Positions 55,951-64,000 of a stretch of 64,000 nucleotides of DNA are shown here, one piece after another. The stretch is from Maratus speciosus (lineage: Eukaryota > Arthropoda > Arachnida > Araneae > Salticidae): contig OZ010787.1 of assembly GCA_963932465.1 (NCBI GenBank), positions 30,198,087 through 30,262,086 on the forward strand. Reading direction: 5' to 3'. Position 1 is the first letter of the stretch. Every line of letters begins with the position of its first letter. The notes below the pieces were generated by a model that saw only the letters and a program-made list of their open reading frames with translations, had not been told where the DNA came from and made no database searches. The position numbers and the translations under genes were made by a program.

Positions 55951-56169
55951 CAGAAGAATCTGCTTTATGTAATCACAAAATTTATGGAATTAAGTAAAGC
56001 AAAAGATACTATTTTAAATTTCTAGCACGAATTCTGATTCTCGGAATAAAAATGGAGGTAAAACTGCTTCCCCTTCCTCCGAGTGCAAAATGTTAAATAA
56101 TTAAAAATTCGCTTTTTAGTTTTAGTTGTATCAAAAAAGCGTAAAATTTGGCAAGTATGCACAAGAAAA
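55951..56169. other. Spacer with family I fragment
   Basis: AAAAAAGCGTAAAATTTGGC at about 56133-56152 is the end of a family I MITE. Nothing else recognised. Confidence 0.4.
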
Positions 56170-56350
56170 ATTTCCGTAATTTCCGGCGTATAATCCGCGG
56201 ATCAAGCAATCATATTTTGACGCAGAAATTTTATTTGAAAAAATGTAACCTTTTAAATCGCGATAAATATTTGATTTAAATTATAAATAAAATTTGTGGG
56301 TCACACATGATTTTTTGATCCACGGATTATACGCCGGAAGCTGCGGTAAC
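56170..56350. mobile_element. Palindromic MITE (family P)
   Basis: TTCCGGCGTATAATCCGCGG at the left (56181-) mirrors CCACGGATTATACGCCGGAA at the right (to 56339), continuing as ATCAA and TTGAT. Confidence 0.8.
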
Positions 56351-57596
56351 TAAAATATTTCATTTCAATATTTTGTTTTAGAATCGATATATGTATCTAC
56401 CAATCTCCCTTTAGTCCTCCGTAAAATGTACACCAGAAAGTTTTAACTCTTATTTTTGCTTTACAACATGATTAATTAAAAATAAATAAATAAATAAATA
56501 AAATAAAGTTTTGTGGTGTGAATAGAAAACATCTATAAAAAAATAAGTAAAAAAAAATAAAAATAAAATCTGCTAGATGCTGCAAAACTGGTGGCTAGTG
56601 CTACATTAGCTAACAGCTCCAGAGCGCAAGGGGTTAAAAAATTTTCTGTTTTTCAAATGAGTTGAACCTGGTTCAAATGAATCACACACAACTGAAGATT
56701 AGTGGGAAAGGGCATCTATGTAGGTATTAACCCTTTAGTGCGCAGCTTTGCATACATGCAAACAACACTGTTTTGAATTTAATAGATTTTTTTTATTCGC
56801 ATATATCTAATTCACACCAGAAAATTAAAATAGCAATATTTGCTTTATTTAAAAAACAGACATCCCGTATTTAAATAAAGCGAAATAAACTAATGAAGCT
56901 TTTTGAGTAAAATCAGATTCTCTGAACTACGTAATTTCTAGAACGTATTCTATTATGGGAATTAAAGCGTTAAAGGTTAAGATTTATAAAATAAATAATT
57001 ATATAAAATGAGGGATTTTTGAGACATACAAATTAAAGTACTTAGCGGAGGTACGGGAGGTATGATACACTTTTTTTTTACTAATTTTTTACAACAGTTA
57101 GAAACCTATATTTAAACAAATTTTTCGTGTTTTCTTATGAAGTGACCTTTTATTGATTTATTAAAAATATTGTGAATTTAAAAAATAATCATTCAAAGAA
57201 TATATCCCAATCATTGTGAATGGTTACTACTTTATCAAATCTCCCCATTTCTTAAGAGGATTGATACACTAGCAAGGGAGATTTGGTACATTGTTATGTA
57301 AACTGAAAAAGAAATTCAGACAATTCAATTTATGTGTCATACAATTTTTTATGATAAATCTTGAACTATTTAAGCCAAATTTTAAAAGAAATGACATTGA
57401 CATATTTTTGTTTCAGAAATGTTTTTTACAAAAATATTTAAACAATTGCTATTATTTAAACAATTCTATTAACACACTTTTTAGAAAATAAATAATGAAA
57501 AAACCCCTAGAGATCTTGATGCAATGAAAAATGAAGTGAACATTGCTGATTTGCAAACAATGTAACATAAATTTATTACATTTAAGATTTCTTTAA

Positions 57597-57805
57597 CCCT
57601 TTCAGGGCAAAGCATTTTCAATGCTAAAGTGTTGAATAAATAAATGGCACTAGAATTGGCCAACAAATTTAATTGGAAATAAGAAAAGGGCTATATTTCA
57701 CTTTCATATTAAATGGAAAATATTTTACCAAAACGCTGGTGCCAATGTGGCGTTTGGGAATTAAAATTAAGTGGTTTCATAAACATACCACCACCCCTGA
57801 AATGG
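57597..57805. mobile_element. TTAA-flanked MITE (family C) inside element Y, 209 bp
   Basis: TTAA at 57593-57596 and 57806-57809; ends CCCTTTCAGGGCAAAG and CCACCCCTGAAATGG. Stem AGCATT/AATGCT at 57611-57625. It lies at the end of the transposase frame. Confidence 0.85.
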
Positions 57806-58052
57806 TTAAAAGAAAAACTAACAACTCTATCATTTTGGTAAGTAAAATCGGGTGGATTAAATGTTTTTTTTTTTTAATTTTTCCTTCGTCAATTATAGAA
57901 ACATCTTCCCTTTTAGGCCATTTAAACTTTTTTCCTTCTACATGACGAGCAAAGCGAACTAACCATCTATCATCGCGCTGCTTTTCTATGTAACCCACAT
58001 AATGTCTATGAATAGTCTCTTTGTTCTTCCTTTCCAATTTCAGTAGCTCTTG
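57806..58052 (-). pseudogene. Transposase last-exon fragment in element Y
   Basis: On the minus strand, an open segment reads QELLKLERKNKETIHRHYVG, then YIEKQRDDRWLVRFARHVEG, then KFKWPKREDVSIIDEGKI. I associate this arrangement (a short strand-rich domain, then WP and ED-V-S-I) with C-terminal tails of eukaryotic transposases of the pogo/Jerky type; the assignment is tentative. It is preceded by TTGTTTTATAG at 58053-58063, a plausible 3' splice site, so it is probably a last exon. The exon ends close to the TTAA where a family C MITE inserted. The frame then runs on into the MITE as LLVFLLTISGVVVCL, which is not native sequence. No catalytic core exon was found in the 1.5 kb element, so this copy is probably defective and internally deleted. 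Confidence 0.5.
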
Positions 58053-58647
58053 CTATAAAACAATAATTAATATTAGAGTCCTATATTAGTTTACAACTTA
58101 AAAAAACTATTAAATTTCAAATATACAAGTGTATCATTTCTCCCTATGATGCCTTATTGGATTTTCAATCCCCTTGTAAAATGCAGTTGCAAAATGCCAA
58201 TCTCCTTTCTGGTAAAACTCACCCTAGCAATGTGCTTTTCAAAAAAAAAAAATTACAAGATATTATCTTCACAATAATAAGAGTTATGAAAGAAAATCTA
58301 CATTTAAAAAAAATTACATTGACATTCCAAAAATCTTCAAAATAAAAAAAAAAAAAAAAAAAAAAACGTTTTCAGATCTTCACTGCTAAGTCCAGCTAAT
58401 GATGGCCACTGCTAATAAAAGAAGACTTTACATCTGTTATAATAGCTGTTAATGCCATTTGTTGAGAAAAATTGTCAATGTATCAACCCTCCCTATGTAT
58501 CAAACCTCCTCTAACTCCCCTACTAATTTGCATTATTTTAGCGACAGTATTTAGCCCTCTACAGTAGTCTTTATTTGTATTGCAGATGTGCAACAGAAGA
58601 AAAGATTGACGTATTATATGAAAAATATATCTCTGATTTTTTTTCAC

Positions 58648-58694
<47 letters not shown>

Positions 58695-58773
58695 TGTGTG
58701 TAATAAACCATCAGAGAATCATATATAATTTTTTCGAAACAAAATGAAAGATAGCAAAAATTTAAGGGTTAAA

Positions 58774-59496
58774 ATACGATTCCTTTGAAACTTCTGAATT
58801 GAAAATTACTATATTCGTATCATTCATTAAAATATTATCCAACTTCTAACTTAAAAGCGGAGTAACTGCTAGGGATTAAAAATATGGAACTAATCTAATG
58901 AGCAATTTTGTAAATTATCAAGATTTAGTCTCTCTGCACAAAAATATTAACAAAAATGTCATCCCTAGTCGTTTCCTGCATAAATAAGCCTATCTGTTAC
59001 AAAATTTCCAAATTGAAATTTTATAACTGTATCACTTTTACGATAACATAAAGAACTATTAATTTCAAACTTTCATCGAGAGGGATTTTTTCGGATTCTT
59101 TCGAAAAGTCTACCCACTTGAGAGTGATGGGAAAAGCGTCAATACAAAGATTGCACATGTTTTAAAGAAATTCCTAAATTTAAACACATATAATTTTCGC
59201 GTACGTTCGGTTGTGTCACCGTTCTTTACGAAAATTTTAAAACGTCTGTATTCTTTACAATTTAGAAATAATGTCTCTATATCAGAATCTTGGATAAATA
59301 TTCACTATTAAAAATAAATTGCTTGTATTTTTAATAAAATAATAATAAAAAAATTTCATGGCAATGTCATGGCAGTAGATTCAAGAAATATAAGATTGTT
59401 TCCATATTTCCTTCTAGAAAATATTTTCCGTCATATTTAATTCATATAAAACTTGTCTAATCTTAAGTTGTTTTGTAAATTTATTAGAAGATTTAA
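58774..59496. other. No gene recognised
   Basis: AT-rich spacer without repeat or ORF evidence. Confidence 0.35.
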
Positions 59497-59713
59497 CCCC
59501 TAACAGGTTTTCTCGTATACCGTAAGTGGAAGAAGATTCTGCTTGTTTCGTTACTAAAAGCTTTTCGACAACACTAATTTTAAACTGCAATATTCGCTTT
59601 GTGTAATGGAAGACATATATCGATTATATAAAACGAATATTTTAGTACGTTGAAAGTAGTATATGGTCGCAACACTTACTTTGTTCTGTCAAAACAAATT
59701 AACCTCTTATGGG
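59497..59713. mobile_element. TTAA-flanked MITE, 217 bp
   Basis: TTAA at 59493-59496 and 59714-59717; ends CCCCTAACAGG and CCTCTTATGGG. Confidence 0.65.
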
Positions 59714-59774
59714 TTAAAACTATAGGAGAGAAATTTTATATAATTAACACTTTAATGCATTATTTTTTATTTTG

Positions 59775-59811
<37 letters not shown>

Positions 59812-59814
<3 letters not shown>

Positions 59815-62526
59815 GGTGATTCAGCTTGTCGGTGACAAACTTTAAGGATCGATAGAGCACACCTAGACGAACATTTTTGAATAGGGAATGTAGGGTCCCT
59901 GACGCGATGGTAAGGCGCTAGGCGCTTTCGAAAATTTGGGTGCCGAAATTCGAAACGTCATAAAAACTAGGGAAATGGTTAGATTTTCTTGCTTGTTGCG
60001 TCGAAATGATTCTGTTTGTTTAGACTTTCTTCAGTACCAATTTGATAAGCGTATCTCTTAAAACATGGATAGGGGGCGCTGCAGACTTTGGAGAGCTAGA
60101 CAACAACTTTAAGCCCGTTATTTTAACACATGCTCGCCAAAGTTTATACTCTAACTTAAAGTTTGAACCCAAAAGTAGAGCCCTGCAAAAAGCGTAAGAG
60201 CCGGAATAAAATGTCAAAGTACAGGGTGGTCGAAACTCGAAGGCTCCTAGGAGATAAACAAACAGATTTCTTGACTTATGGCATGCATTTTCATGATTCT
60301 GTTTGCTGGGGCTCTCTGAAACTCAGTTGAACGGTACAAAAAGAAACATCGATAGGGGGCGCTTTGGGCAAAAAACATAATTCGTTGACATTTCGGACGC
60401 TAACTGGAAACGGGGCGCTACGATCAGTTAGAAACAAAACAAGAGAGTAATTTACTTATCATAAGAAGCTATTAAAACTGCAGTTTGTTTGTTTTTTTTA
60501 ACAAACATAGCTGGTTTCAATCATGCACAATGCGCGCAATAAAATTTACATAAGGTGCTTTTTGCTGATTTATGCAAAAGATATCGTACCATATCGATAT
60601 GCAAAAGATACGTAATGCGTAGACGACAACGCGAGATGACGTAGTTGTATGCGCAGACACGTCTTTTGAACGTGCGGTACCTACTTAAGCTTCGGGTTAC
60701 TTGTCTGCAGATCGGTAGTAGGATGGAACGGTACACAAACTCTGAATTGGCTGACATGCATTTGGCGTATGGCGCTGCTGGTTGTAATGGACGAGCCGCT
60801 CAGCGGTTGTACGCCGAGCGTTACCCCAACAGGCAAATCCCCTGCCATGCCTTCTTCGCTCGAGTACACCAGAGGTTGTCCACAACGGGATCTTTCGACG
60901 GAGGCAGGCCTGAACGGGAGCGATCAGTGAGCACCCCCGACAACGAAGAGGCTGTGCTTAACCTGGTTGAGGACAACCCAGGTCTTAGCACGAGAGATAT
61001 CGCCAGGCATGTTGGCATTTCGCAAGCAACTGCGTGGCGCATCTTACGTTCCCGGAATCTGCACCCCTACCACATCCAGCGGGTGCAGTTGCTCAGAGAG
61101 CAGGATTTTGGCCCTCGAGTGGAATTCTCAAGATGGTACTTGGCGATGAGATCCAGGGATCCCCGTTTTGTAAACAGCATTTTGTTTACGGACGAGTCCA
61201 CCTTCAGCCGGGAGGGAATGTGGAACGCCCACAACAGTCATGTGTGGTGTGATGAAAATCCACATGAAACCAGAAGCCGAGCAGCCCAGGAGCGTTTCTC
61301 AGTAAATGTGTGGGCCGGCATTCTGGGGGATTGCCTCATTGGCCCTTATTTGTTACCTGAACGGCTGACAGGTGGAAATTACCTGATTTTCCTGGATCAA
61401 GTGCTGCCGCAGCTTCTGGATGAGGCGCACGTACCCGAAGGTTCGCGTCGCCAGATGTGGTTCCAGCACGATGGAGCTCCGGCCCATTACACGAACGACG
61501 TGCGTCTCCATCTAAACGCAAGGTATGGCCAGCGGTGGATCGGGCGTGGGGGTCCAGTTCACTGGCCTGCCCGATCACCAGACCTCACCTGCTTGGATTT
61601 CTTCCTTTGGGGTTACCTGAAGGCCGAGGTATACCATACACCTGTCAGCAGTGCTGAAGAACTTGTGGCGCGCATTGTGGCAGCTGCAGGGCAGATCAGA
61701 GATACTCCTGGCATTGTTGGAAACACACACTCCTCAATGCGACGGAGGTGCGAAGCCTGCATCATGGCCCAAGGTCGAAATTTCGAGCATCTTCTGTAGT
61801 GTTATTTTTTGTAAATAAATTTCCAGTATCATTGATGTTTTTGGTCTAAATTTATTCAGAAGTGTTGAGCAGAGGTAGAAAATGTGTTTTCATTATTACT
61901 AACTGATCGTAGCGCCCCGTTTCCAGTTAGCGTCCGAAATGTCAACGAATTATGTTTTTTGCCCAAAGCGCCCCCTATCGATGTTTCTTTTTGTACCGTT
62001 CAACTGAGTTTCAGAGAGCCCCAGCAAACAGAATCATGAAAATGCATGCCATAAGTCAAGAAATCTGTTTGTTTATCTCTTAGGAGCCTTCGAGTTTCGA
62101 CCACCCTGTACTTTGACATTTTATTCCGGCTCTTACGCTTTTTGCAGGGCTCTACTTTTGGGTTCAAACTTTAAGTTAGAGTATAAACTTTGGCGAGCAA
62201 GTGTTAAATTATCAAAATAACGGGCTTAAAGTTGTTGTCTAGCTCTCCAAAGTCTGCAGCGCCCCCTATCCATGTTTTAAGAGATACGCTTATCAAATTG
62301 GTACTGAAGAAAGTCTAAACAAACAGAATCATTTCGACGCAACAAGCAAGAAAATCTAACCATTTCCCTAGTTTTTATGACGTTTCGAATTTCGGCACCC
62401 AAATTTTCGAAAGCGCCTAGCGCCTTACCATCGCGTCAGGGACCCTACATTCCCTATTCAAAAATGTTCGTCTAGGTGTGCTCTATCGATCCTTAAAGTT
62501 TGTCACCGACGAGCTGAATCACCCTG
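59812..62526 (+). mobile_element. Young DD41D mariner-type transposon, 2715 bp
   Basis: Both ends read CAGGGTGATTCAGCT inward, with TA on both sides within a (TA)n microsatellite (59781-59811 and 62527-62536). Inverted repeats of about 620 bp (59812-60431 and 61909-62526) are almost identical: one substitution near the tip, one 8-bp indel (TTTTAACACA versus TTTTGATAATTTAACACT) and little else that I can see. The transposase is intact. Confidence 0.95.
60723..61799 (+). CDS. Intact DD41D mariner-superfamily transposase
   Basis: A 358-residue cut-and-paste transposase, the only gene of its element. The frame is open from 60645, but the ATG at 60723 (MERYTNSELADMHLAYGAAG) gives the N-terminus that matches the related copies. 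A DUF4817-type helix-turn-helix fills about residues 5-55 (AQRLYAERYPNRQIPCHAFF). A second helix-turn-helix follows (LSTRDIARHVGISQATAWRI, 88-107). The catalytic core has ILFTDEST (D157), MWFQHDGAPAH (D250) and SPDLTCLDFFLWG (D292), with 41 residues between D250 and D292. It ends GRNFEHLL, as at 22429. No stop or frameshift. All three catalytic residues are present, so the protein could be functional. It is markedly more GC-rich than the surrounding DNA, which fits recent arrival. One deviation: the family motif before the last Asp is NPLD in the other copy but TCLD here. Confidence 0.96.
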   Translation: MERYTNSELADMHLAYGAAGCNGRAAQRLYAERYPNRQIPCHAFFARVHQRLSTTGSFDGGRPERERSVSTPDNEEAVLNLVEDNPGLSTRDIARHVGISQATAWRILRSRNLHPYHIQRVQLLREQDFGPRVEFSRWYLAMRSRDPRFVNSILFTDESTFSREGMWNAHNSHVWCDENPHETRSRAAQERFSVNVWAGILGDCLIGPYLLPERLTGGNYLIFLDQVLPQLLDEAHVPEGSRRQMWFQHDGAPAHYTNDVRLHLNARYGQRWIGRGGPVHWPARSPDLTCLDFFLWGYLKAEVYHTPVSSAEELVARIVAAAGQIRDTPGIVGNTHSSMRRRCEACIMAQGRNFEHLL

Positions 62527-62528
62527 TA

Positions 62529-62839
62529 TATATATATGATTCTAAGAAAGTCTTATTACGCAGGAAAAGTAATGCAAAAAATTCAGAGATGTGTTCTTCT
62601 TATAATACGTTAACTTATATTGCGCATCTGCAACGCAAGAAAAAACTACATTTACAACTAAAATGGTACAAAACTAGTACTTTTTTAATTATTTAGTAGC
62701 ATATTTTTGTAATTAAAGGATTAATATTTCTATATAAATTTAGTGGTTACTAAAAGTTAAACAAAAAGTTAAGCAGAGATGCATCACTATGCATCTAATG
62801 GTTAAGGAAACACATGTTTTGTTTTTGATATAATTCAAT
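62529..62839. other. No gene recognised
   Basis: AT-rich spacer just outside the young transposon. Confidence 0.35.
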
Positions 62840-62985
62840 AACTGCCAACTCTAACGCTTTTCTGTACCAAAATTAAAAATAATAGAAAATGTTGCTTTAT
62901 TTTTGGGCAGATTACGACAATTAAAAAAGGTAAAATTTACTGTTAAATTTTGTGGTACATAAAAAGCGTAAGGTATCAGCGGCTA
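62840..62985. mobile_element. Palindromic MITE (family I)
   Basis: AACTGCCAACTCTAACGC at the left, AAAAGCGTAAGGTATCAGCG at the right, with TGTACCAAAATT and AATTTTGTGGTACA inside. Confidence 0.65.
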
Positions 62986-63275
62986 GCTAATTTGATATCA
63001 GTTGAAAAAAAAATGAATTTAGTAGAAAGCGCTAAAATGTACGATGAAGAAAACATAAAAATTATTCATTACATGCGCAATTCTTTATAGCGATTTCCTT
63101 ACCGCATTAATAACTTTATAAAGAAATTTATAAACATCTATTTTAATCTGGCACTGCCTACAATTTGTAGAATAGTGCATCACAATAAAAAGAATATTAA
63201 ATTTATATACTTATTTTAAAATTTTTAATAAGTTAACCTTAATTTTGTGTCAACTTTTAAATTTAATATTTTTTA

Positions 63276-63425
63276 CATAGCTAACAACATATGCGCTTTT
63301 TTCTTATCACTAAAATTTAAAAATAAATTTTGTTTTGTTTGATCAAAGAAATCTACGATGAAAAAAGTAGAACATTTCTTTAAAATTCTAGTATTAACAA
63401 AAAGGCGTAAAAGTTGGCAATTATA
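63276..63425. mobile_element. Palindromic MITE (family I)
   Basis: CATAGCTAACAACATATGCG at the left and AGGCGTAAAAGTTGGCAATT at the right; TATCACTAAAATTTA and TTAAAATTCTAGTA arms. Confidence 0.65.
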
Positions 63426-63573
63426 TTACTGTTTTAATTAATCGTAACAACAGCATGTACAGTACAGTGTACGTCAAAAAAAAAAGGAAACAGCTAATTA
63501 CACATATTAACCCAAAATAGAAAAACCATCTGGTGGAATCAGTGATGTAAATTACTCGGGTATATATTTTTAA

Positions 63574-63784
63574 TCCTTTCCGGCGCAAATGACTTCCATT
63601 GCGAAAATGTTGAAATGAATGTGTGACACAGGAATTTACGTACAAATTTATTTGAAAATAAGAAAAAGCTACTTTTCCAATACATAATAAACGGAAAATA
63701 TTTATACCAGAATTCGGGTGTCATTGTAGCATTTGAAAATCATGTTGGGTGTCCCATGTAATGGAACACAGAGCAAACAAAGGG
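63574..63784. mobile_element. TTAA-flanked MITE (family C), 211 bp
   Basis: TTAA at 63570-63573 and 63785-63788; left TCCTTTCCGGCGCAAATG, right GAGCAAACAAAGGG. The interior TTATTTGAAAATAAGAAAAA and ACGGAAAATATTTATACCAG matches family C. Confidence 0.75.
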
Positions 63785-63788
63785 TTAA

Positions 63789-64000
63789 GGGTAAATTCCC
63801 AGAGAATATATCCGGTAAACAGAGGGCCTGATTACTAAGGATGCAAAATTCCATCAGTATTTATTTATTTTTTTTTTTTTTTTGTAGAAAAGTCCATGGT
63901 ATTTAAACGCCATATTAATGCAAAATTACTCTCATGAATAAGGCAAAATTTTCTATCCTTTTCAACCGGTATAAGTATGCCTCGTACTTAGTAAATACCT
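63789..64000. other. Window end; possible MITE half
   Basis: GCATCAGTATTTATTTA-like sequence, a T tract and GAATAAGGCAAAATTTTC look like the start of another palindromic MITE, but it is cut by the window end. Confidence 0.3.

Larger units (their letters stand above)
57045..58520 (-). mobile_element. TA-flanked transposon Y, 1476 bp
   Basis: Left GCGGAGGTACGGGAGGTATG and right-end inverse GGGGAGTTAGAGGAGGTTTG, with TA at 57043-57044 and 58521-58522. Family E copy 1 has the undisturbed site (ATTTACTAATGTGC). It carries a transposase exon on the minus strand and a family C MITE. Confidence 0.85.
56731..58769. mobile_element. Family E element, copy 2, split by element Y
   Basis: TTAA at 56727-56730 and 58770-58773. 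Left CCCTTTAGTGCGCAGCTTTG and right half GAATCATATATAATTTTTTC correspond to copy 1 (44350-45067). The palindrome TTTGCATACATGCAAA is at 56747-56762. A T tract of about 50 bases (about 58643-58693) lies in the right half. Confidence 0.82.

Noticed and set aside
60681..61578. Several ORFs overlapping the intact transposase on both strands
   Set aside because: They are frame shadows in a GC-rich coding region; the 358-residue frame has all domain evidence.

Overview
This 64 kb window is AT-rich animal DNA, probably from an arthropod; an arachnid or insect is an inference from the transposon families, not a demonstration. I see no host gene, rRNA gene or CRISPR array. The annotation is almost entirely mobile DNA and its debris. 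The main classes are DD41D mariner-type elements, a Tc1 element, pogo-like elements, hAT-like elements, Penelope-like retroelements (PLEs), an RTE-like LINE fragment, a tRNA-derived SINE, and several dozen short MITEs, mostly about 200 bp and flanked by TTAA.

Layout. 1-8 kb: a degenerate tandem repeat, then TTAA-flanked MITEs, three of them abutting at shared TTAA sites. 8-12 kb: a 5'-truncated PLE with a GIY-YIG endonuclease, interrupted by a TA-flanked element that is itself interrupted by a Tc1 element. 12.3-18.4 kb: a foldback element, containing a TA-flanked transposon, containing a MITE, containing a PLE made of an inverted partial copy plus a nearly complete reverse transcriptase/GIY-YIG copy, each carrying a hammerhead ribozyme motif. 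18-29 kb: palindromic MITEs and a 3 kb mariner-type element. 28.8-33.4 kb: a 4.6 kb hAT-type insertion with a perfect 8-bp duplication, containing a 1.4 kb TIR element, a SINE and a 245-bp tandem repeat. 33-41 kb: MITEs, an RTE-like LINE 3' end and a 3.3 kb element with CACTG termini. 41-59 kb: MITEs, a 146-bp satellite abutting a truncated transposase, and a foldback element. 59.8-62.5 kb: a very young DD41D element with an intact transposase and near-identical 620-bp inverted repeats.

The most informative feature is that copies of the same repeat elsewhere in the window serve as built-in empty sites. They show TA target duplication for two elements and TTAA duplication for two MITEs. The most unusual observation is that the TTAA-flanked MITEs carry a short perfect palindrome at the same place, about 15-35 bp from one end, while the palindrome sequence itself differs between families and sometimes covaries between copies. 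Several otherwise unrelated palindromic MITEs also share one internal core.
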